NCBI GenBank assembly: GCA_023443765.1
Contig: JAEZTA010000009.1
Coordinates: 1-28,693 of the forward strand
Direction: 5' to 3'
Length of the DNA stretch: 28,693 bases
Source of the DNA: Bacteroidota bacterium
GTDB taxonomy: Bacteria > Bacteroidota > Bacteroidia > Bacteroidales > Rikenellaceae
Within the stretch, counting starts at the first letter, position 1, and the number at the start of each line of letters is the position of its first letter. Position numbers and translations under genes: made by a program. This document shows, piece by piece, positions 14,581 to 21,919 of the stretch. The notes under the pieces were generated by a model. That model made no database searches, had not been told where the DNA came from, and saw only the letters and a program-made list of their open reading frames with translations.

Positions 14581-17231
14581 TTTTTGAGGGCTTTATCGAG
14601 GTTGTGGAGCAGGTACTGGTAGTGCATGCGGGTCTCGCCCGTTGCCGACCCGACCTTTCCGCGCAGCAGGTTCCGGATGCGCAGGATGTCGTTGTAGTAG
14701 AGCATCGAGACATCCTTCTGCGTGACATACTGGAACCTGGGGGCGCCGAATCCCGATACGGATGCGGGCTGCTGCTGCGGTGCGAATCCGTGCGAGCAGG
14801 CTTCGCAGCTGCACAGCGGCGTGCGCGGGGTCTGGTTTTCGAATACCCGGAGGGCATCCCACCCGGCGTCTTCCGCTCCGTTCTCCGCAGCGTCCGCAGC
14901 AGCGAATGCCGATGCCGAACTGCCGCTTCCGGTGTAGTTCTTCAGCCCGGCCTTGGCGGCCACGACCTTCACGAACTCACGCTGAATGGCCATCTCATCC
15001 CCCGTGAGACGGCGGTTGCGCATGGTCGGTTCCCATACGAAGTCGGAAACGTCCTTGTAGCACGCTTCGGGGGTGTAGGGGTCCTTCGACAACTGGGCGT
15101 TGATCGCCAGGGTCTTCTTGGCCGGGGCGTTGACGGCGGCTTTGATGACGGCTTCCCGCACGGCGTCGCGGGGCGAGCCGAGCATCGACATTTTCGCCAG
15201 CAGGCGTTCGTTGTCGAGCCACTGCATCTGTTTGAGCTCCGCCAGGATGAATTTCAGGGCTTTGCGCTGTTTTTCACGCGGCACGCAGGCGTAGGCTTCG
15301 ACGGGGTCGCCCTCCATCTTTTCGTTCAGGTAAATGCCGCCGATGTTGGCGTATACATGGCCGATGTAGGTGATGTACTGATTCACGATGTCGGAATACA
15401 TGCTGTTGCGGTAGGAGAAATCGTCGTCTCCGTCGGCGCACCATTCGTCGAGGTTGGCGAGGATGTAGCGCAGGTTTTTGATGCCGTACTGCGAAGCCGC
15501 CACGGCATCGTCGCCGAGGTCCTCGGTCTGCGATTTGGGATCGACGATGCTGCCGAACTGCTGTTTGCCGTAACGGAACGTCGGGTCGGCCGAGGCTTCG
15601 GTGATCCATTTCGAGGTCACCTCATACTCCTCTTCGGGGGTCCTGGCTTCGGGAACGGGCGTATAGAGCCATTTCACGGCATATTCGTCGTAGATGCCGA
15701 AGCGCGGCGGGGTGAGCCGCACGCCGCGTTCCATGTCCCCGGGCTGGGCCACGTAGTTGAAACGCGCATAGTCCATGATCGAGGTGGTCGTGCCGTATTT
15801 CTGCGTGAACGAGGGCGAGCGGAGCGAGTCGACCGGAATCACGGCCGAGGAACTCATGTTGTGCATGAATCCCAGGCAGTGGCCCACTTCGTGCGTCAGC
15901 ACGTAGCGGAGTCCGTCGAGCATCACCTCGTCGGGAATGTTGACATTGCGCACGCGGGCGTCGGCCTGCGAGGTCTGTACGAAAATCATCCGGTTGAGCA
16001 TCTTGATCACATCGTGGAAGACGTAAACCGAGGCGTTGAGTATCTCGCCGCTGCGCGGGTCGACCCACGAGGGACCCATGGCGTTGGCGATGGGCACGGG
16101 GGCGTAGCGGATGCACGAGTACTTGATGTTGTCGGCATCGAACGCCGGGTCGTCCGTGGGGTAGGGCAATGCCTTGACCACGTCCTTGAATCCGATCCTG
16201 GCGAACACCTCATTCCACTGCGTCACGGCCTCAAAGATTGCGGGCTGCCACTTTTCCGGAAAATCGGGGTCGATGTAGAAGACAATCGGTTGCAGGGGCG
16301 TCACCTGCTCGCCGCGTTTCCAGGCCTCCATGTCCGACGGCTCCAGCCGCCAGCGGTTGGCCAGGTAGATGGCTTTCACGCGCTGCTCCTTGCTGCTGTA
16401 TAGGTATTTACCCGTCGGGAATACCGACATGCGGCTGTCGGTGATGCGCGGACGGTATGGCTCCTCGTCGAGCAGCACCAGCGTGCGGGTCATGACAGCC
16501 GTGAACGGCGCCTTGTCCACGAGTTTCTGCTTGGTCACGGGGTGCGACACCGAGTAGGTATAGCTCAGCGTGCTCTTCACCGTGAGGTTGTCGTCGAAAG
16601 ACTTGATGTCGCCCAGCGACGAGAGTTCCTTTTTGAACGACTCGCTGAGGGACGGCGTTCCCGAACCGCCGTAAGCGCCGAGGTACGAGAACGGCGACAA
16701 CTCCTTGACATGGCTGACGAAGAGGTCCGTGACGTTGAACACCACGGCCGTCGAATCGGCGTTGTAGGCGTCGATCTTGAAATTGCGGAAGATGGTCGGG
16801 ATGTTGTTGCGGTCGAGCGAGCGGAGGATATTTCCGTCCACGCCCAGCGTGTAATTGTCGGCGTTGATCTCCCGGATCTGCACGTTCTCGCCCGTCTTGG
16901 TGAAGGTGATGTGGAGCGGCGTGTAGGACTTCGATCCCGGAACGCCCGTGAGGTTGTCCGAAGTCTCCGAGATCACCGATCCCAGCAGCATCTCGCGGCC
17001 GAAGAGCGCCTGCGGAAATTCGAAATAGAGCTTCCCGTCGATTTTGTGGAGCTTGACCACTCCCTCGGCCACTTCGTGCTTTTTCTTGAAGAGCTTGTCG
17101 TATTCGCTCTCTTTGGGCTTAGCCGCGGTTTCGGCCGGGGCTTTTTTGGATTTGCTTTTCGGGCTCCTGGCCTGGACCGCCGTTCCGGCGACCAGGACGC
17201 ACAGCAGGAGCGCAAGCAGTTGTTTAAACAT
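14577..17231 (-). CDS. Zinc-dependent metalloprotease, DUF5118-DUF5117-DUF4953 type
   Basis: An 884-residue exported protease. A signal peptide (residues 1-21, ending in GTAVQA) is followed by a Lys/Ala/Pro-rich stretch, a DUF5118-like segment (about 42-90), a DUF5117-like beta-rich region (about 100-300) and the metzincin-like DUF4953 catalytic part. Zinc ligands are His447, His451 and His457, with catalytic Glu448 (HEVGHCLGFMH), and the Met-turn is SIMDY (Met486). Near the C-terminus is an Ala/Gly-rich insertion followed by CSCEAC and a His (Cys807, Cys809, Cys812, His814) that the paralogue lacks. It is probably periplasmic or at the outer membrane. It is 32 nt downstream of a YiiX-like hydrolase and overlaps the inactive paralogue. 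The substrate is unknown, but the SusCD context suggests imported peptides or proteins. Confidence 0.9.
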   Translation of the reverse strand: MFKQLLALLLCVLVAGTAVQARSPKSKSKKAPAETAAKPKESEYDKLFKKKHEVAEGVVKLHKIDGKLYFEFPQALFGREMLLGSVISETSDNLTGVPGSKSYTPLHITFTKTGENVQIREINADNYTLGVDGNILRSLDRNNIPTIFRNFKIDAYNADSTAVVFNVTDLFVSHVKELSPFSYLGAYGGSGTPSLSESFKKELSSLGDIKSFDDNLTVKSTLSYTYSVSHPVTKQKLVDKAPFTAVMTRTLVLLDEEPYRPRITDSRMSVFPTGKYLYSSKEQRVKAIYLANRWRLEPSDMEAWKRGEQVTPLQPIVFYIDPDFPEKWQPAIFEAVTQWNEVFARIGFKDVVKALPYPTDDPAFDADNIKYSCIRYAPVPIANAMGPSWVDPRSGEILNASVYVFHDVIKMLNRMIFVQTSQADARVRNVNIPDEVMLDGLRYVLTHEVGHCLGFMHNMSSSAVIPVDSLRSPSFTQKYGTTTSIMDYARFNYVAQPGDMERGVRLTPPRFGIYDEYAVKWLYTPVPEARTPEEEYEVTSKWITEASADPTFRYGKQQFGSIVDPKSQTEDLGDDAVAASQYGIKNLRYILANLDEWCADGDDDFSYRNSMYSDIVNQYITYIGHVYANIGGIYLNEKMEGDPVEAYACVPREKQRKALKFILAELKQMQWLDNERLLAKMSMLGSPRDAVREAVIKAAVNAPAKKTLAINAQLSKDPYTPEACYKDVSDFVWEPTMRNRRLTGDEMAIQREFVKVVAAKAGLKNYTGSGSSASAFAAADAAENGAEDAGWDALRVFENQTPRTPLCSCEACSHGFAPQQQPASVSGFGAPRFQYVTQKDVSMLYYNDILRIRNLLRGKVGSATGETRMHYQYLLHNLDKALKK

Positions 17232-17263
17232 AAATTTGTCGTTGAATGTTAGTAGATTTCAGA

Positions 17264-17905
17264 TTAAAAGTAGCGATGCACGATGCGGATGGCCTTCGAG
17301 CGCGACATGTCGCCGGGGTTCGTGCCCGGCACACCTTCGGGGATTTCGCACTTGTGGCGTTTGAAATGTTCCACCCACAGGGGGCTGGTCTCTCCCGTCG
17401 TCTTGTCCTTGAAGGTCATGGGCTTCATCCTGAAGATCGGCTTGCCGTTGGGTTTGAGGTATGAAACATAGATCAGTTCACTGCAATAATAGTCGTCGTC
17501 GTTGGGGTCGAAGATGAAATCGTAACGTTTGTTCAGCAGCGTCTTGATCTTTTCGATGGCTGCGGGAATACATTGTTGCAGCCGCGGTTTCAGCCTGCCG
17601 ACCACCACCACCGGGTTGCCTTCGCTTTTCTGCGCGTCGTGGAAGAATTTTTCGAGCGTGCTTTTGACCACCCCGTACGGGATAGCTTCGAGAACGTAGG
17701 TTTTCCCGTCTTCGACGTAGACGACACCCACATGGGTGAAATTCAACTCTTTGATTCCTTTGGTGACGCTGCTGATGGCATCGGTGTAGGCGCTTCTTCC
17801 GGTCACCTGGAACAGCAGATCGCCCGTTTCGAGCTGGAAAGGCTTCTGGGCGAAACACTCCCATCCGACGGCGAGCAGCGTAACGATAAGTGCTATTTTC
17901 TTCAT
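17264..17905 (-). CDS. YiiX/YebB-like NlpC/P60-superfamily cysteine hydrolase
   Basis: A 213-residue exported protein with a signal peptide (MKKIALIVTLLAVGWECFAQ). The pattern is that of the circularly permuted papain-like YiiX group: LETGDLLFQVTG at the start, His58 in FTHVGVV, YVLEAIPYGVV, and the catalytic-type Cys141 in DDDYYCSELIYVSYL late in the sequence. Members are thought to act on amide or ester bonds in peptides, peptidoglycan or lipids. The exact substrate cannot be read from the sequence. It lies between a strong intergenic hairpin and the metalloprotease pair, so it probably belongs to the locus as a periplasmic or surface hydrolase. Confidence 0.82.
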   Translation of the reverse strand: MKKIALIVTLLAVGWECFAQKPFQLETGDLLFQVTGRSAYTDAISSVTKGIKELNFTHVGVVYVEDGKTYVLEAIPYGVVKSTLEKFFHDAQKSEGNPVVVVGRLKPRLQQCIPAAIEKIKTLLNKRYDFIFDPNDDDYYCSELIYVSYLKPNGKPIFRMKPMTFKDKTTGETSPLWVEHFKRHKCEIPEGVPGTNPGDMSRSKAIRIVHRYF

Positions 17906-17946
17906 GGTTCTTGTTTGCGGAAATATCCCGCGTTTTACGGATTAAT

Positions 17947-17972
17947 CCGGCAGCCCCGTGCAGGGCTGCCGG
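17947..17972 (-). promoter_or_regulatory. Strong intergenic hairpin between lipoprotein and hydrolase genes
   Basis: A perfect 10-bp inverted repeat (CCGGCAGCCC, 6-nt loop, GGGCTGCCGG) lies in the 94-nt gap. No T-run follows on either strand, so it is not a classic terminator. It could stabilise the 3' end of a processed upstream mRNA, act as a partial attenuator, or bind a protein. It separates the transporter genes from the hydrolase/protease genes. Confidence 0.75.
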
Positions 17973-17999
17973 AAAGTAATCTTCGTTTTATTCCGGTCG

Positions 18000-19568
18000 T
18001 TACAGATAAGGCATGTAACGGACCACTTTACCCGGAATCGGGGTCTCCACCTCGGAGAATGCTTTCAAGTCTGCGGCCTTCCCGTCCAGAACGTACATCT
18101 TCGAGGTTTTCGTACCTTCGTCGTAGGTGAATACCGCCAGGTATAATTCATTGGCATCGGATACCGGCTCTGCCACGTTCGTCGCGATTCTTACAGCCGT
18201 GATCGGTGCCGGAAAACTTTTGGCCACCTGCGGATTGGTCTGCGACTCGTAGCTCGTACGCCAGAGGTCGCGGCCCTTGGCGATATAGAGGTAGTTGAGG
18301 GGTACTTCGATCGCGTTGGTAAACAGGGTGCAGTCGTCGCTCATGCCGCCGGCCCAAGAGGTTATTTCCTTCCTGCTGACGAACGTAATAATATCATTGC
18401 CGCTGGTCTTCTGCTCGTAGGTGTAGGTATAGAGCCAGTAGGCAGCGCCCGATTTCGTCGCAACGAGCATTTTGAGTTGCTTGTCGATCAATGTCGGCTG
18501 GCGGCATACACCGATGATTTTGTCTGCCTTGAGCGTAGCCCCGTTCCCGTCAGGCAACGGTTGATGTAAATACCCCCGGTTTTTGTTGTACCGGTAGTAG
18601 TAAAGCTCGTTCGTTGTGGTACGCTGTACCGAGAAATGCATCTTGCCTGTGAAGGGGTTTGCACCCATGATCTGCGCGACTCCTTCCTGTGTCGGAGTGG
18701 CATTGGGGAGAATCAACTGGTATATTTCATTGCCCGGGGCAACGAAAAGCGAATTGCCGATCAGCATCTCCTGCATGGAGCCCGGGTAATGTGCCTGATC
18801 TGTAATTACGCCGTCAGGTGCTCCCTGGAATACTTCATCGCTGATCGTGCCCGTAAAGAGCCCCAGTGCATAAGTGCCCGTTTCGGAGGTCTGAATCATG
18901 GCTCCGTAGTCCGGGGCGTGGTTGGTGTAGACAAGCAGTTTTCCTCCGTTGAACGTGGCGCCGGCAACGCTGCCTTGCATCTTGCGTGAGGTGTTGTAAC
19001 GGGTGTACAGCTCGGTATAGAGCGTGGTAAATGCTGCCGGAGCTGCTGAATTGCTACCCTTGACTGAACCCCACTCGATGGTTCCGTCCTGTTTCTCGTA
19101 GACAAAAATACCGATTTTCGGCGTTATCGTCTGGGCGATCGTTATTTTCAGCAAATTGTTGCCACTGCCGCGGAGGTAATAGCGCCAACTCTCGCCTGTC
19201 GCAGTATTGTTGATCGCCAGCCAGAATTTGGCTTCCATGTTAGTTGCATCGAACTCCATTTTCTCGGTGCGGGTCACTGTCCAGTCGAGTTTGAGGGTAG
19301 AGGCGATCGTGTCGCCGCCCAATATCCAATTATAAGTGATCCGTGATTCATCCACACCCTGGCGGAATCGTACGGTTGGGTTGAGGCTGAATATCTCGTC
19401 TTCGACCAACCCAAGCCTGTTCATCGACTCGATGCCGGGGAGGGTCATTCCCTCCACCGAAACGATGTCTGTCCATGAGCCGGTGTTGTAACTACCCTTG
19501 TCATCGTAGCAACCGGTTGCAGCAATGGCCGCTGCCAGTATAAATATCAGGTATTTGAATGATTTCAT
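18000..19568 (-). CDS. PKD-like family surface lipoprotein
   Basis: A 522-residue lipoprotein with signal peptide and Cys20 (AAIAATGC), followed by YDDKGSYN, whose acidic start fits surface export. The protein matches the Bacteroidota PKD-like lipoprotein family (PF16407): an immunoglobulin-like first part containing RITYNWILGGDTI, then a long repeat-like beta region with recurrent aromatic blades (KIGIFVYEKQDGTIEWGS, NELYYYRYNKNRGYL, YWLYTYTYEQ), suggesting a propeller. Such proteins are normally encoded with SusC, SusD and DUF4843 genes and are presumed to bind substrate at the surface. It is 13 nt downstream of the DUF4843 gene. The ligand is unknown. Confidence 0.85.
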   Translation of the reverse strand: MKSFKYLIFILAAAIAATGCYDDKGSYNTGSWTDIVSVEGMTLPGIESMNRLGLVEDEIFSLNPTVRFRQGVDESRITYNWILGGDTIASTLKLDWTVTRTEKMEFDATNMEAKFWLAINNTATGESWRYYLRGSGNNLLKITIAQTITPKIGIFVYEKQDGTIEWGSVKGSNSAAPAAFTTLYTELYTRYNTSRKMQGSVAGATFNGGKLLVYTNHAPDYGAMIQTSETGTYALGLFTGTISDEVFQGAPDGVITDQAHYPGSMQEMLIGNSLFVAPGNEIYQLILPNATPTQEGVAQIMGANPFTGKMHFSVQRTTTNELYYYRYNKNRGYLHQPLPDGNGATLKADKIIGVCRQPTLIDKQLKMLVATKSGAAYWLYTYTYEQKTSGNDIITFVSRKEITSWAGGMSDDCTLFTNAIEVPLNYLYIAKGRDLWRTSYESQTNPQVAKSFPAPITAVRIATNVAEPVSDANELYLAVFTYDEGTKTSKMYVLDGKAADLKAFSEVETPIPGKVVRYMPYL

Positions 19569-19581
19569 AGTCGTTCGGTGT

Positions 19582-20319
19582 TTATTCGTAGATTATCGTT
19601 CCCTGGAAGACTACCAGAACTCCGTTGTCGTAGGTCGGGTTGTCACGGAACCATTCGTAGGTGCGTTTGCCGTAGGCGTAGAGTTTCGCGTTGTTGTACT
19701 CTTTCCACGTATCGTCGGGTATTCCGTTTAGTTCGACGTACTTTTCGGCTTTGATCGGGGTATAGTTGCCTCCGTAATTATTCAGCAGGTTCCGGTTCCA
19801 GAAATCGGGCTGGGTGGCGAATCCCTCGCCTGCGATCCTCAGTCCGATGCTCTGGTAGTTGTCCAGTCCCGCATCGAACGTCTCTCCCGGGACGAGTTCG
19901 ACGACGAGCGTTCCCGAAACCTTGTCGGCGCGCAGTTTGGTGAGGTTTACGTGCACAAGCGTCGAGTCTGCGGATGTTCCTGCATGGAACGTCTGTTCTG
20001 CGGCAATCGTGTAATGTACGCCTTCGACCAGCGCCCCGTAACTCTTCTTCTCCGATATGCGTACGTTGTATGTTCTGTCATGATCTTCGGCCGCTCCCGA
20101 CAGGCGTACTGGGAGTTTAAAATCGGTCTCTTCCTTTCCGGAATAAAATACGGCATTGAGTACCAAAGTGTCTATCTCTTGTTTGTTCAGATCCGGGGTG
20201 AAGTAGGATTTGACGAAATTCAGCGAGGGACGGTCCGAGTTGTATACCAATATATCCTCCTTCTTACAGGAGACGAAGGCAATGGCAATCGCTAAAACGG
20301 GTATTATGAATCTTTTCAT
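19582..20319 (-). CDS. DUF4843 domain lipoprotein
   Basis: A 245-residue lipoprotein: signal peptide MKRFIIPVLAIAIAFVSC with Cys18 followed by KKED. The mature domain is beta-rich and follows the DUF4843 pattern: YNSDRPSLNFVKSYF, then LPVRLSGAAEDHDRTYNV, VHYTI, and a C-terminal segment with a Trp-Phe-Arg motif (YEWFRDNPTYD). DUF4843 proteins are encoded next to SusD and PKD-like genes and are presumed accessory surface binders, playing the part that SusE/F play in starch loci. The start at 20319 is preferred because it gives a clean signal peptide; ATG 20328 (MTTMKRF) and 20364 are also in frame, but the latter overlaps susD. It starts 13 nt after the SusD stop. Confidence 0.85.
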   Translation of the reverse strand: MKRFIIPVLAIAIAFVSCKKEDILVYNSDRPSLNFVKSYFTPDLNKQEIDTLVLNAVFYSGKEETDFKLPVRLSGAAEDHDRTYNVRISEKKSYGALVEGVHYTIAAEQTFHAGTSADSTLVHVNLTKLRADKVSGTLVVELVPGETFDAGLDNYQSIGLRIAGEGFATQPDFWNRNLLNNYGGNYTPIKAEKYVELNGIPDDTWKEYNNAKLYAYGKRTYEWFRDNPTYDNGVLVVFQGTIIYE

Positions 20320-20332
20320 GGTTGTCATCTCA

Positions 20333-21907
20333 TTAATAGGTTCGACCTGCATTGTACTCCGCATCGGGAATGTCCGGCGTGTACTTGTTGTCGTCCATCG
20401 TAAAGTAATAGTTGAGATCGGGGGTCTGGAACAGCGTTGTCAGGCGCGGTTCGTTGCGGCGCTTGTAGGCGTAGAAAAGCTGTCCGTCGCTGAGCGTTTC
20501 ACGGCGGTATTCGAGCAGTATCTCTTTCCGCAACCCCTCTTCGTCGGCAGTGGGATATAGGCCGCCCCCGCGTTCGTTCTGTAACAGGTTGAGGATGCGC
20601 TGGCCCTCACCCGGGCTGACGGCGTCGATAGCTGCTTCGGCCGCAATCAGGTAGGCTTCGCCCAGTTTAAGCAACGTTACTGCCTGCTTTGGGTAAAGGG
20701 CTATGTCTTCGTCGGCACTCGACTCCCGGACGTATTTGCCGATCATGCCCGACGGATAGATGCTCTTTTTCCAGAGGCTGATGCGGATGTCGCCGGCCGA
20801 TGAGAAGAACGCTTCGGGAACCAGCCCCGATGTGGCGCTCAGCCATTTGTTCGATGCGAAGCGGCCATATGCCTTCAGTCTTTTGCTGGACATGGTGAGT
20901 GCGTCGCGGTAATATTCGTCCAGTTTGTCGACGAGTACGGCAAAGAGGTTCTCCATCGGGCAACTGCGGTCCACGGGCGTTCCGTAGCTGTCGACGCGTT
21001 CGCGCTCTGCTTCGGTGATGAAGTGAATCCCAGCACCCTGGGCAGCATTGATGACCTCCATCGCGGCATCGTAGGCCTCCTTGTTCTTGCCGCGGTAGAT
21101 GAACGAACGGGCCTGGAGCAGTTTTACGGCATAGTAGTTCATTTTGTACTGGCGGCTGGTGGTGAACATCAGCGTATGGTAGCTTTTGCGCGAACTGATG
21201 GGGTCGTTTTCCTTCATGATCTCGGCGGCATGGGCCAGGTCGGCGTCCACCTTATCCAGTATCTCGTCGGTTGTCGACGAGGGAACGAATTTCAGCGCTT
21301 CGAGCGTCTCCATGTAGGGAATCCGTTTGGCGGTTTTTCCCTGTTCGGAGAGGTAGGGCGGCTGGAACAACCGGACCAGGTCGAGGTGCAGGTAGGCCCT
21401 TACGGCCAGCGCTTCGCCTGTCAGCAACTCCTTTACTCCATCTTCGAACATGCCGTTCTCTGCTTTTTTGAGTTCGTCGAGCAGCAGGTTGGCGTTGGTG
21501 ATGATGTTGTAGGTCTTCGTCCAGATATCCTCGAATGTTTTATCGGTCAGCTCTGTGCGAATCTGTCCGCGGGTGTAGTTAAACGCGGGGAACTGCAGTG
21601 ATGCAGCGAGAGGTCCGTTAGCCGGGTCGGCGTAAAAATTGTTGGCGATGTAGGTGAGCATGTTGCCGGCACCCATGTATACGGCTCCGCCCATCATGTC
21701 GAGGTAACCGCACGTGAGGTCGAATCCGTAGAGTTTGTCGTCGGCCATCTTGATGTAGAGTCCGGCCAGCGCGGAATAGAAACCGTCTTCGTTCTCGAAC
21801 ACTTTGTTCGAGGTGATTTCCGACTTGGGATACACGTCGAGCCAGTCTTTGCACGATACGGCGCCGACGGTCAACAGCAGCAGGGTTGCGATATATCTTA
21901 TTTTCAT
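20333..21907 (-). CDS. SusD/RagB family nutrient-uptake lipoprotein (second pair)
   Basis: A 524-residue SusD-type surface lipoprotein, the lid that captures substrate over the SusC barrel. The signal peptide leads to Cys19 (VGAVSC) followed by KDWLDVYPKSEITSNKVFENEDGFYSAL in broken form, the usual SusD N-terminal signature. The helical tetratricopeptide-like core includes ALAVRAYLHLDLVRLFQPPY, and the C-terminal SusD domain includes LLKLGEAYLIAAEAA and LLEYRRETLSDGQLFYAYKRRN. It is 12 nt downstream of its SusC. Ligand-contact residues cannot be predicted from sequence. Confidence 0.95.
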   Translation of the reverse strand: MKIRYIATLLLLTVGAVSCKDWLDVYPKSEITSNKVFENEDGFYSALAGLYIKMADDKLYGFDLTCGYLDMMGGAVYMGAGNMLTYIANNFYADPANGPLAASLQFPAFNYTRGQIRTELTDKTFEDIWTKTYNIITNANLLLDELKKAENGMFEDGVKELLTGEALAVRAYLHLDLVRLFQPPYLSEQGKTAKRIPYMETLEALKFVPSSTTDEILDKVDADLAHAAEIMKENDPISSRKSYHTLMFTTSRQYKMNYYAVKLLQARSFIYRGKNKEAYDAAMEVINAAQGAGIHFITEAERERVDSYGTPVDRSCPMENLFAVLVDKLDEYYRDALTMSSKRLKAYGRFASNKWLSATSGLVPEAFFSSAGDIRISLWKKSIYPSGMIGKYVRESSADEDIALYPKQAVTLLKLGEAYLIAAEAAIDAVSPGEGQRILNLLQNERGGGLYPTADEEGLRKEILLEYRRETLSDGQLFYAYKRRNEPRLTTLFQTPDLNYYFTMDDNKYTPDIPDAEYNAGRTY

Positions 21908-21919
21908 AGAAGTCTGATT

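Noticed and set aside
14436..16403. A 655-codon open frame on the plus strand opposite the two metalloprotease genes
   Set aside because: It crosses the junction of two well-supported minus-strand genes, has no recognisable domain and consists of Val/Gly/Arg/His-rich sequence typical of antisense frames in GC-rich DNA.
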